Of a stretch of 18,405 bases of DNA, positions 1 through 9,397 are shown piece after piece. The translations under genes were made by a program, and so were the position numbers. The notes under the pieces were generated by a model. It had not been told where the DNA came from and did no database searches. It saw nothing but the letters and a program-made list of their open reading frames with translations. The stretch's first letter is position 1, and every line of letters begins with the position of its first letter. Source of the stretch: Rodentolepis nana (Eukaryota; Platyhelminthes; Cestoda; Cyclophyllidea; Hymenolepididae); NCBI GenBank assembly GCA_900617975.1, contig UZAE01000776.1, forward strand, positions 1 through 18,405, in the 5' to 3' direction.

Positions 1-2
1 AT

Positions 3-987
3 GAGAAGGCCTTGATCCTGTATGAGAAGCTACTACGCATCTCCATGGATAAGTTCTTCAGCACATATGAGAATAGACCAAGACATCTGAAAACGCAATC
101 TGGTCTAATACAGAAAGCCATAGAACTGAAGAAAGCATTACAAATCGATAACAAACCAAAAAGCCTCTCTCTCCCCATGAACCCATTAGCAGACACTGAT
201 GTAGTGTGTAGCACCCAACTGCTTGACTACTTCAGGAAGTCAAACACCATTCGTTTCACTTACATAAAAAAGCAAACGTTGGTTTAGATTTCTACTCTGA
301 ACTCTTTTCTTTCTACGCAGCAGTAGGACACAATAGATCCGCTTTTGAAGGAGAAATAGAGGCCATTAGGATAGCACTATGCCAATTATGTTGCCTGGAT
401 ACGAAATTCACCAAAGCGGTGATACTTTCAGACTCACAATCAGCAATAAACTCAATCGGAAACAGAGAGCCTTTCAAAACAGCTGAGATAACGGAATGTA
501 GAAAACTCTATGAGCTGCTGAGAGAGAAAAACAAAGCGCAGTCCTACAATGGATTCCTGAACACTGTGGCATTAAAGGCAATGAGCTTGCTGACACACTT
601 GCTAAGAAGGGGACAACGATTTTGCAATGCATGGACCAGCCGATGTCTTTCCACACAATGAAGGCCTTAATCAAGAGAGGATTCAAGACCTCAAGGTGCA
701 ACGAACTCAAAGCTCGAACAAAGGAGAAACAGTGGACAGTGACACTCCCCGATATAGCCGACTGGCCAAGAATCGAAGCCGTTGCTAAGTTTAGACTACG
801 TGCCGGACACGATTGCCTGGCAAAAATCCTTCACAGATTAGGCGTATACACTCAACCCACATGCCCTGTATGTAACCTACAGGAGGAAATGGAGAAGACC
901 CACCTGATTCGGTGTCCAGCCCTGAAGACAATGACGGAAAGCCAGAGATACTGGGAAGCAAGAAGACAGCTAATGAGCAGCTATTAA
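3..987 (+). pseudogene. LINE ORF2 C-terminal fragment: RT end, RNase H, CCHC tail; frameshifted
   Basis: Three frames must be joined. Positions 3 to about 270 (frame 3) encode a region typical of the end of LINE reverse transcriptase (EKALILYEKLLRISMDKF). From 281 (frame 2) RNase H begins, with the Glu motif FEGEIEAIRIAL and the Asp motif LSDSQSAI. From about 541 to 987 (frame 1) come the last RNase H motif (HCGIKGNELADTLAKKG), then GHDCLAKILHRLG, then a Cys-x2-Cys...His-x4-Cys tail (CPVCNL...THLIRC). The first RNase H aspartate (the usual TDGS motif) is missing, apparently lost near 240-280. A 1-nt frameshift lies near 535-541. The copy is therefore inactive. RNase H in this class removes RNA from the RNA/DNA hybrid during target-primed reverse transcription. 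Clade assignment is tentative; identity as a LINE ORF2 remnant is secure. Confidence 0.9.
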
Positions 988-1032
988 TTAACTGCTATAC
1001 ATGTACCCCCCCCCCTACCCATGGAGGAAGCT

Positions 1033-1080
1033 GAAGTCAGAGCTTAAGGGCTAATGATAAATGTCATAAAGCCTGCCATT
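1033..1080 (+). repeat. LINE 3'-UTR tail shared with the SINE family
   Basis: This 48-nt segment lies 46 nt after the LINE stop codon. It aligns with the 3' ends of the five SINE copies: after the common GAAGTCAG and a 2-nt gap, 33 of 38 positions match the SINE consensus, ending in GCCTGCCATT. In LINE/SINE pairs such a tail is the site recognised by the LINE reverse transcriptase. The sequence between the stop codon and this tail does not look like the SINE body, so it reads as LINE 3' UTR and not an inserted SINE. A degraded SINE remnant cannot be fully excluded. Confidence 0.75.
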
Positions 1081-1090
1081 CGAACAAAAA

Positions 1091-2844
1091 TATTAACAAT
1101 AAGCCATGGAAGATTACTGTCCTACAACGCACTAAAATGAGATAATGGGTACAAGTGAATGATCAAAATGGAATCCAAAGTGTGGCTTCCAAGGGGAACA
1201 GCAAACGAAATGAAATCAAGGTAATATCGGGTTAGTCGTAGTTTCAAATGATGGAGGGTTCCCTTTAAGGCATCCATTTATTCAGTCTCCATTATTGTGG
1301 GTGGAATTGTGTTGGACCGGCTTAATCTTTGACTGTCGGAGGAATGTTGTACACTATTTAAACTATAAGAGAATTGAGTTGCCATTTTTCTGATGGAATA
1401 TAGTTTTGTTAGGCATAAATCAACTCTCCAAAAGCTCATTTTATTTAATTAGATCAATGGATTTCTGATAGCATACTTTATCACGATTTTGAAGTTCGCT
1501 CAACAATTGATTATGGAAATTCGAACCATGCGCGTATTATCATAGCCATATGTAAGTAACTATGCCTGACACAGTCTTTTAAACTACAACAGAGTTCACA
1601 AGATCTCACAAGCAACGTAAAATCGTATAAAAATTTATTTTGTGCATTTAATTTCTAATGCCTTTTCAACCTTTTCTTTGAAGGAAGCTGAAGTAATATG
1701 GTTACAATAATTTTAATGATATTTTACGCTATCACCATCACCTAAAAGCCGATAAATCTCTTAGGTGGAAGAAAACTACAGCTTTCTTTTGTTATCACTG
1801 AAAGTAATTACATTTCAATGATTATTAAACTCTGAATTCATTTAATCAAGTGAAATGATTGCTTACAACAAATTATAAACCACACTAAATTCTACAGGAA
1901 ACCTCACATCTAAATTTATCCTTCCATGTAGAATTTCGTCTTAAGCACCACATGCAGTTTTCTCTTTCATTCACGATTCCATTTAAATATTCAGGAAAGT
2001 AGTCAGATTACTGATTCGTTTTTGGTCTTCCCCTATTTTCAGTCGGTAATTCCTCTAAAGATATTCCACCCAGCGTTCGTTGTGAGAACTTTAAAAGTGT
2101 ATTTATAAGTGTTTAAACCGAATCAGAGATGACCCAAAACCTTAGTTAAACTGAAATACCAAAAGAAATGAATGCCAATTCGGAATTAAAAGCAAGAATG
2201 ACCTGGAGACGAGTTTCACTGAGAGCCAAATTCGATCAAACTTGTAGTCCCATATTCAAATCATGCGAATACAGTCCCATGCCAGCCAATGAGTTCTCTT
2301 TTAAGTGACTAAGATATGTTTAGGTAATTGAAGTGATCCAATGTGAGTTTAACAGAGATGTGACATAAAAGAGCAAATTGAGCTTGTGAATTTTTTTTGT
2401 TTCAACTGAAAATATTAGTAAGTCATTGTACTAAACTAAGCAAATGCTAAAACACTTAATAAAGTATATTGTTTTGCTCTAATTCTTTCAAAAATTGAAG
2501 CTCAATAAAGTACCTTGAGCTGTTCTTTGTTAAAATAACTCAGATGTCCTTTGAACATCCTTTTCCACTTGCAAAGTCCATAAAGTACTGGAGAAGTTCA
2601 TTCAAAGCATCAACTTATTTCTATCTATTGCATTAAAAATATAGCTCGCAACTTTTAAATTGAGATCCAAATTAAATCTTTTAATCGATACCATGCAGAT
2701 TATGTGCTAAAAGGGTAGTTCAATTACCGAGTTTTCACTCTTATGTTACGTGCCCCGGCATATCTACATTTCTTCAGTACTCCCTCGCCCATTTTTAGAT
2801 CCTTGTGGCCTGTCTTGTTACTCAGGTGTGCATCTTTAGTTTTA
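1091..2844. other. AT-rich intergenic stretch, no gene seen
   Basis: No ORF of coding character, RNA gene or repeat copy was found here. The sequence is AT-rich, with frequent stops in all frames and homopolymer T and A runs. Confidence 0.6.
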
Positions 2845-2857
2845 ATGATTATTAAGT

Positions 2858-3188
2858 GGGGTGTACAATAGATTTACCTCCACGTGGTGCACCCTGGGCA
2901 ACGTATTCTCATACGGCAAAAGAGTCTATTAACCGGCAGTTGACTTCTCACTTCAAACTACCATCACCCCACTCTATAACATATTCAACTACTTCCACAG
3001 TACTCACCTCACATTTTTTTCTACCTTTGCGTCTGCCCGTTTTACATCCTTGAAACACTCTTCTATCCCACCACCTCCTCTCAACTTGTTTCACTTGGAT
3101 GTTCCTCATCTCCTCAGTGAAGTCTGAAGTCAGCTAAAGGGCTAGTGATAACTATCAAAACGCCTGCCATTTGATATCAATAAAAAAA
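2858..3188 (+). mobile_element. SINE copy A, full length, diverged target-site duplication
   Basis: This 331-bp copy starts with GGGGTGTACAATAG. It has the head containing CCACGTGG and GGTGCACC, the second head module (AACCGGCAGTTGACTTC), a pyrimidine-rich body, and the LINE-like tail ending CGCCTGCCATTTG plus an A-rich end. Flanking 13-mers at 2845-2857 (ATGATTATTAAGT) and 3189-3201 (TTGATTACCAAGT) match at 10 of 13 positions, as expected for an old duplication. An apparent 65-codon ORF starting at 2856 is read through the SINE and is not a gene. No clear tRNA-, 5S- or 7SL-like promoter was seen in the head. Confidence 0.85.
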
Positions 3189-3201
3189 TTGATTACCAAG
3201 T

Positions 3202-4102
3202 TACCATGGGAGACACGGCAACTTTTAAAATACAGCAATGATAATCATAAAATGTAGTTCTTTGAATACTTCAATTTGTTATGCTTTTGTTATGGCCTAA
3301 TTGGTGGGCGCGATGCAGGCAGAATTTATCAGCTGCTAATAAAATTGGACGTCTTTAAGAGGCATAAATATGCCATCTATTGACATTCAACGACTTTTCT
3401 CATCTTATATAACTGCCAACGGTAACGTTCAAAATTCGCAACTTTATGAAAGTAAACCTTCCTAGCCGAATTCCTACTTTGAAAATGATTATCAAGCCTC
3501 AAGTTTTACGTTCAGCAAGAAAAGAATGGCGATTTTGGTATCTTGGGCCAATTGCTTTTATTACGAGGGTCAAATTAAAACTGGTGCTTTTTATGTTCAC
3601 TAGTTCTTCACCTACCAACCCTTTAGAGGACTCAGTTCAGCCAAGTCTTCGTTTTTTAAGAAGCACCAATGGTATTGACCTGCAATGTTGGTTTGGAAAA
3701 GTGGAGGTTTGCTTGTGTCTGCGTTTTTGAAGGCCCGGAAATTCGCAGACAATTTCGCACTTATTAAAGAAAATTTGTTCTCAAATTTTTGCTTTGTTCA
3801 AACTATTCACAATTAGAACCTACTACATAGGCTACAGATATAGGATTGTATTGCCTTCTAATAGAAAAACTCTCCATTTTCAAAGATCCAATCGCCTGAA
3901 TAATGACTATTAGTATTAAATGTTTAATAAGTTCAAGACATTTATCTAAAGTTTAAATGAACACAAAAGCCAATTGGATTGAAAAAAGATGGTATATTTT
4001 TAGCGTTAGTGCATGCAAATTGAGGAAAATGCAAAAGTTGTGGAACGTGGGGAGTAAGGCGACAGTAGGGAGAGAATTTGAGGACAATTGGACTATTTTT
4101 TT
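3202..4102. other. Intergenic region downstream of glycogenin, no gene recognised
   Basis: It contains a 94-codon plus-strand ORF (3446-3730) with no recognisable domain and no supporting splice or promoter evidence, so I do not call it. On the minus strand an ATTAAA hexamer (plus-strand 3923-3928) lies about 175 nt beyond the glycogenin stop codon and could serve its polyadenylation, but the evidence is weak. Confidence 0.5.
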
Positions 4103-4291
4103 CTATTTCTTCTTTTCTAGGGATTTTTCCAACTTCTCCTTGATTTTCTCGAAACGCTCACTTTCGGTGTAGTCAATTTCTCCACGCTCCCATTTGGCCA
4201 TACTTTTGCCCGGTGGGCTTGGATCACGTTGCATATTCACTATCGGTCCGTGCGTCACTTCCATTTGCGCGAGTTCTCCAACTCTGCCGGT
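4103..4291 (-). CDS. GYG: glycogenin exon 5 (C-terminal tail and stop)
   Basis: 189 nt. The acceptor is TCCGCGCAG, and the reading frame is phase 0, consistent with exon 4. It encodes a short linker ([15 protein letters not shown]), the conserved tail [20 protein letters not shown], a Lys/Glu-rich helix and TAG at 4103-4105. In the family this tail binds glycogen synthase. It is GC-richer than the flanking DNA. Confidence 0.9.
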   Translation of the reverse strand, partial: TGRVGELAQMEVTHGPIVNMQRDPSPPGKSMAKWERGEIDYTESERFEKIKEKLEKSLEKKK

Positions 4292-6809
4292 CTGCGCGGA
4301 TGGATGAAATGTGCAGGATTAAATGATAAAGGAAATTTATGTTGATCGAGCCAAAAAAATGACTCTTATGACTAGACAGAAAGTGCAGCATTCGATTACA
4401 TACACACTCCTGTTGCAATTATTTAATATTTTTAATCATTTCTGAGACTGAAATATTTAAGAAAATGGAAATAAATTATTGTTAATTATGGTTGAGAGTC
4501 ATAAATTAAGTAATCGCTTTGGTAGTCATTTCAGCAATAACTTTTAATTAAGTTTTTGATATTCTGTTTTAAGCAAACTAACTTATTTTGCCCACTCGAA
4601 CAAATAAGAAATTCGGTGAAAATACACATTATCAACATCGCTAGCATTGAAGCTCTTAACTTAGGGCTTAATTTAAAGGATGTGATAGAAGAAATTGAAC
4701 AAAATTAAAACTGTAGCGATGAGGAGAAATTTATCGGAAATGTAAAATGTTGATCCAGACGGTGGAACGTATCCGGTAAAGGAATACAGATCTCCCCAAT
4801 TAAAATATAAGCGCAAACTTAATGGCTACCGAGACTGGTAATTATTCCTATTATTATGGATAAATTTTTGAGATAATAGATAATCAATATAAGTTGCTTA
4901 GTTTCAATATTGGCGGTTGGTGAAATTCAATATTATTAATTTCATTAAAAAATATGAAATATACCACCTTACCACTTTTGGCTCATTTTCACATTTTATT
5001 TCTGTCTCCATATCTAAAAGTTCAAAGGTCAATTTATAAAGTGCAAATAATTTAAAGCACACATTTTTTTCGGTTAGAAGTGCTACAAATCTAATCTTAC
5101 CGGCTTTCGATTTCGGCTAAAATGGAAATGTATTTGTGTGTCATTATGGAAATAGTAAATCAATTGACAATGACATAAGTGAGTTTATAATTTTCAAAAG
5201 GCAATGCCCAATTAAAGATGATTTAAGTCATATTAATTAAAAAGTTTTGCTGATACATCTTGCTTTCTATGCATAATCGGCTTACGAATGACTTTAGAAG
5301 GATAGGCTAGTGAAAGCGTCTATATCTCCTAAAGTCGTCTAGACAATCGTTTTCCAACCCGTTCCTTGAATACAGAGGTAGCATGATGGAGCGTTTCAAA
5401 CTGAATTTAGACGCAAGGGTTGTTTTTAAGTACTACGGGCAATTATAAATAGGAAGTGATGTCGAAATCTCTAAAATTAACCAATGCAGACATAAACTGT
5501 TGAATAAAAATATTGGATCTACATTTTTAAGTCTTAAGTATGAAATGCTGTCTCTTAACAACGAATTATAAGCCTACATAAGTTTATACTATGGAGTAAA
5601 ACTGGTTGGGCTTCTACTTTACGTTTGCCTATTGATAGACTCCGAATGCTTTTCTATTGTTCATAATTGTGCCTAATTTTACTTTACCATAAGAAATGGT
5701 GACACAACTTGTTGTGTAATCTCAAGACCAGGGTTTGAAAATGCATACAACAACAATAACAACTCTTATTCATCTATTTGAAATGGTTCTAGATTGAAGG
5801 TTAAGCGGGTAAAATATAAGTGTAGACAACTAACCCAAAATGATTTTATTTGAGGTTGAACTTCGGTGAGGAAATAATGCCACCAGAGATTTAGGAACCT
5901 CAGAGATTGGGGATCGATATATTCACGAATGTTCAAGCCACCTGTATGTTTATTAATGGAATATTTCCAGGGTTTATTTTGTCCAATAAAGTGAATAACG
6001 CGAACACTCCACCCAAAATTCTTGAGAGCCGGCAAATAGGTATAGAAGGTGTGGGTACAGCAGTTATCGGTGTATGGCAGTCGATGCTTTGCCCCTTGTA
6101 CGCGCCAGTGAGGAAAAAATGCATTAAGAAGTCCCTAAATCAGAGTAATTGTTAAATATCAATGGGATATTAGAGGTCTGGTGGATGAAATGAGATATAT
6201 CTAACCTGATCACCCCCATCGAAGCTGCCTTCTTTAAGCGCAAAATCTAGCAGAGCCCGGTAGGTGTCCAAGCTTGGCGTGAAGACGAAAACACCTGAGT
6301 TGAAGCAGTCAGGCCATCCTGGATCCGGAGCGGCAGTGATCTCCTCCCCTTTAAACATGTCATCAATATTTTGGATAACCATTGTATCAGCATCCATGAA
6401 GACACATTTAGTGTATTGTTTCAGACGCCAGCAATGAAGTTTTGTGAAGGTGACACCGAGATCAATTCTTTTAAGGAGTTTCAAGTTTTCCTCATCTCTG
6501 CTATCAAGCACATCTACCATGACAACTTCATCGAAAGCCTGCCTAACTACCTCCCTATTTATGATCACCGAGGATAAGAAAAGAATATGACAACTTACAC
6601 GATGGGATTGTCGACTGTGTTAGTAACCATGCAGACAATCTTTTTGTTCGTTTTTGTATGCCTTAAGGAGGCTGCCAGAACCATGGCTCCCACAGCGTAT
6701 TCATTACTTGTTGCCAAAGTGACAAAAGCCTCAGTCACTAAAATGGAAAGATAGGGTTTTGAAATTGAATCAAAGTGGTAATTTGAGGTATGAGAATTGG
6801 AGACTCACT
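4103..6809 (-). CDS. GYG: glycogenin (self-glucosylating glycogen primer), five-exon model
   Basis: Glycogenin is the GT8-family glucosyltransferase that attaches glucose from UDP-glucose to its own tyrosine and extends a short chain for glycogen synthase in the cytosol. The joined exons are 6809 (the A of ATG), 6599-6737, 6206-6554, 5835-6134 and 4103-4291. They give 978 nt, or 325 residues, close to the roughly 330-350 of animal glycogenins. The N-terminus reads [15 protein letters not shown]. The metal-binding DxD motif (FMDADT) is at about residues 98-103, [14 protein letters not shown] at about 124-137, and FDGGDQG at about 158-164. The acceptor tyrosine context FYTYLPAL puts the acceptor at about Y194. 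KPWKYS and FLNLWWHYF follow. The C-terminus ([10 protein letters not shown]...) matches the glycogen-synthase-binding tail of the family. All junctions obey GT-AG and keep phase. The linker after exon 4 is shorter than in mammals, so a missed small exon in the 1.5-kb intron is possible. Confidence 0.93.
4292..5834 (-). other. glycogenin intron 4 (about 1.54 kb)
   Basis: It is bounded by a GTTAGT donor and a GCGCAG acceptor. It is far longer than the other three introns (44-71 nt). No SINE copy was found in it. I searched the minus strand for a missing linker exon and saw no convincing one. Confidence 0.7.
5835..6134 (-). CDS. GYG: glycogenin exon 4 (acceptor tyrosine and LWW region)
   Basis: 300 nt, phase 0 at both ends. 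The acceptor is TCTGATTTAG and the donor is GTTAGT. It starts [10 protein letters not shown], continues through [12 protein letters not shown] (self-glucosylated tyrosine), [14 protein letters not shown] and FLNLWWHYF, and ends IKSFW. Confidence 0.95.
6206..6554 (-). CDS. GYG: glycogenin exon 3 (catalytic core with DxD)
   Basis: 349 nt, from an acceptor after AAATAG to a donor GTTAGA. It encodes [17 protein letters not shown] through [11 protein letters not shown], the DxD motif (FMDADT), [24 protein letters not shown] and GSFDGGDQ. It is the best conserved part of the gene. Phase is 0 at its 3' end. Confidence 0.97.
6599..6737 (-). CDS. GYG: glycogenin exon 2 (N-terminal nucleotide-binding strand)
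   Basis: 139 nt. It begins with TG of the split start codon and ends with the first two bases of a Val codon before GTAAGT. It encodes [18 protein letters not shown] and onward to NTVDNPIV, the Rossmann-like N-terminus that contacts UDP-glucose in the family. Intron 2 downstream is only 44 nt (6555-6598). Confidence 0.92.
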
Positions 6810-6830
6810 TTTAATGTGTCTGCTCTAGTA
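6809..6830 (-). CDS. GYG: glycogenin exon 1: short 5' UTR plus first base of the start codon
   Basis: A donor at 6808 (AAAA then GTGAGT) follows an A at 6809. The next acceptor (CCATTTTAG) is followed by TG ACT GAG, so splicing creates ATG ACT GAG, the expected family start (Met-Thr). The transcription start near 6830 is inferred from a TATA box about 30 nt upstream. The exon would be only about 20 nt. A cDNA is not available to confirm it. Confidence 0.6.
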
Positions 6831-6852
6831 ATTCACACCACGAGGGCACCTA

Positions 6853-6860
6853 CTTATATA
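6853..6860 (-). promoter_or_regulatory. TATA box of the glycogenin gene
   Basis: The minus strand reads CCTATATAAGTAG here. It lies about 50 nt before the exon 1 donor and about 30 nt before a plausible start site near 6830. Spacing and orientation fit a focused RNA polymerase II core promoter. It is inferred by position only. Confidence 0.6.
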
Positions 6861-9064
6861 GGCTTTGTATGCATCGCTGAATAAAACGATAATGTCATAT
6901 TAAAATTTCCAATTCCTTTATTTATTATTTCGAATATTTAACTTTTTCCAAATATTTACTTGAAATTTTAAACTTAATAATATATGTAAAAAATAATATA
7001 CAATAGTTTTAAATAGTAATTTCATGCATGCTTTCAGTTTATTAAGACGCATTTGTAATTTGTTACCTTATGACAAACTATATGCTTTTAAAATTATTTC
7101 CGTAGTGTTTACATTAATCCAAAGTATTTCGCAACTAAATAAAATTTCATTTCATCTTACAATCTAATAGAAGCGGGCTCTTCACCAATTGTTTTAAATT
7201 GCAATTTTATACCAACATAGCTTAAGGCGCAGCAAATAATTTTGGAAACGTCTAAGCATTTGGCATATCGATTTAATTAGGCGGAACATATTTTCCATTA
7301 AAATCACTATCGAATGCATTAGGAGCTGGTGTTTTATAAAATGGAAAAGACAATATTTGCCGACAGAGCGAAAAACTACAAATCCTTTGTTAATTGCATT
7401 GCTTATTCCACGGAGTGCTCTTGTGGCTTATTCCCTGTGTCAAACTTTTGCCTTAATGCATGACAAAGTTGAAACACAATGACATTTTGCTTCAAATTCA
7501 AGATACTCGGTCCGATGGGATATTGATTTTCATTAAGGTTATCTGAGTGGGACCTAAGATCAAAGGAATGATTGCTTTTGGCCTATGTGTGGATATTACC
7601 AATACTTTCGGTGAAGTAGCAACACAAAGTTGCTTAGGTCGTTCCGCACAAGTAGTTTTTTCTTCATATGTTTTACGATCATGAAATTCTGTTGAAATTT
7701 CTCACATTGAAGTGTAGATAGGTGCTGTATCTCATTAAGGGGAATATACGCATGACTTGATTCCTATTGTCTTCAATGCATTGGATGGACATTCTATTCA
7801 CGCAAAGTTAGGAAGAATGAGGAGATTTGTTGAGAGCATTAGACAATTTAAGGCAAATAAAATCCCATTTTTAGCGAAAATTTCGCATTTCTTCTCAACC
7901 CGAAACTTTAAAGTGAGGTTTTTAAGGCATCCGCTGAAAACTCTAGAGGAATAATTTAATTTAAATTCTCTTTGAACTTAGGTATATTGTTCCCTCCTTT
8001 TGATCCCTCTTTCTCTCCCATATTTATTCAAGTTACCGACATAGTTGACTGGGAATTTTCCTTTGCTCTGGAGCGTTATGGCTACTTTCATAATTTATTT
8101 TATAAATGATAAACTAATTGCGAAAAAAACACATGTTTCGGCAGTGCATATCAAATTTAAGCACATTGAAGGCGTTGGAAGTGTAAAAACGAATGCAAGT
8201 TTTGCTAACAAGACGTATGAAAATTTGAATAGTCGGCCGGAATTATGATAAGGCAATATCTAATTTAAAAGTGAGACAATCTGGCTTGAAAGTGCTTGAA
8301 AAAATTTATTTTATAAAAGTTGTCGCCGCAAATGTGTATAAGACGAAAAGATTTATGACACGAAGTGAGTTATGAAATAGTGAATTTTTACAGTTTTTTA
8401 GCCGTGTTTCATCACATCTTGTTTTTCATCTCTTGAATCTGTTTACTGAATTTCATCACCTCACTCATATTGATTGCCTTCATTTCGATCTTCATGTTCA
8501 TCACTTCACAAGCTGAAAGACCTCAATTTCAAAATTATCTATTCCATCTCAACATTTAGTACAGTGGTTTAGGTGGGCCATAACGGACTTCTTTGATCAT
8601 AAGCTCCATTGCTATTGATTCTTTGAGATGATGCTTTTGAATCATTGGTTGACCGACTTTATCGACGTCGAAATAGAATCTTCCTTAGGAGACCCTGTTA
8701 TTCAAATTGTTATTTTGTCCGATCAGAAAAAATGCATTCCATTCCATAGTTAGTAATGTCAAGTGAAAGATATGTTATCAAGTATTGGTAAGTTAACTTT
8801 GCTAAATGTGCTAATCGCACGATTTCCTGACTTAGCCTGAGAAGTACTTCTATCGAGACGTTTCACGTTGCCGTTTGTTTGTTTGTTTCTTTTTTCAATT
8901 GTTCATTCAATCATATTGTTTAACCATAGAGGGCCTGACGAAATTTATGGGGGAAAATAGTGTGAAGATTGCTCATTATTCACTGCCAATCGAGAAAATA
9001 ATCAACTATGGAACCAAATTTGCGAAAATTTTCAGGAATGGGAAAAAATCTTCCATTGGAGACA
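6861..9064. other. Upstream intergenic region, no gene recognised
   Basis: AT-rich DNA beyond the glycogenin promoter. Short ORFs at 7757-7954 and 8045-8248, and one that starts at 8875 and runs into SINE copy B, show no known domain. A minus-strand Met/Lys-rich open stretch at 8412-8512, preceded by a possible splice acceptor, is too short to call. Confidence 0.5.
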
Positions 9065-9079
9065 AAATCAACATATCAT

Positions 9080-9382
9080 CATTTCAAGTGGCAGGCGTTT
9101 TGATAGTTAATATTAGCTCATTAACTGACTTCGGGCTTCACGGAGGGAAGGAACATCAAAGTAACAGAAAGTCGAGGGGTGGGGCACAGATGTAAAAGAG
9201 ACAAACAGAAGCAAAATTAGAGAAAAGGTAAGATGAGTACTGTTAAAGTGGTTGAATATGATATACACTCGGGTCATGGTAGTTTGAAGTGAGAAGTCAA
9301 CTGCCTGTTAATAGACTCTTTTGCCATATGAGTATACGTTTCCCAGGGTGCACCACGTGGAGGTAAGTCTATCGCACACCCC
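9080..9382 (-). mobile_element. SINE copy B, full length, exact 15-bp target-site duplication
   Basis: This 303-bp copy has the standard order on the minus strand: GGGGTGTGCGATAG start, one CCACGTGG/GGTGCACC head unit, one TTAACAGGCAGTTGACTTC module, a pyrimidine-rich body and the LINE-like tail. The duplication AAATCAACATATCAT is exact at 9065-9079 and 9383-9397, so this is a fairly recent insertion. It interrupts a plus-strand ORF of unknown meaning that begins at 8875. Confidence 0.92.
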
Positions 9383-9397
9383 AAATCAACATATCAT

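Larger units (their letters stand above)
1..1080 (+). mobile_element. 3' end of a non-LTR retrotransposon (LINE) with RNase H, 5' part outside window
   Basis: This is the distal end of a LINE whose upstream part lies before the window. It carries the C-terminus of the reverse transcriptase, an RNase H domain, a Cys/His tail and a stop at 985-987. A short 3' UTR follows, with a C-run at about 1006-1015, and ends in a conserved tail at 1033-1080. That tail is shared with every SINE copy in the window. The RNase H plus CCHC tail suggests an I/R1-like clade, which is a family-level inference. No 3' target-site duplication can be assigned because the 5' junction is not visible. The copy is decayed (see the pseudogene entry). 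Confidence 0.85.

Noticed and set aside
2858..3188. DNA transposon or Helitron interpretation of the 300-bp repeats
   Set aside because: No terminal inverted repeats are seen; duplications are 13-15 bp, the 3' end has a simple-repeat tail, and the tail matches a LINE.
3446..3730. 94-codon plus-strand ORF
   Set aside because: No domain, promoter or splice evidence; a length possible by chance.
4224..4418. 64-codon minus-strand ORF over glycogenin exon 5
   Set aside because: It is in a different frame from the conserved glycogenin tail and crosses the splice acceptor.
4753..4842. Plus-strand stretch encoding [19 protein letters not shown]
   Set aside because: About 30 codons only, bounded by nearby stops, antisense inside the glycogenin intron, with no recognised family or convincing splice sites.
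8412..8512. Minus-strand Met/Lys-rich peptide (MKIEMKAINMSEVMKFSKQI) after a TTTCAG acceptor, faintly like an ESCRT-III helix
   Set aside because: Too short and low in complexity; no adjacent exon or conserved motif supports it.
8875..9195. 106-codon plus-strand ORF
   Set aside because: Its end is SINE copy B and the start region has no recognisable domain; it is likely a chance ORF interrupted by the insertion.
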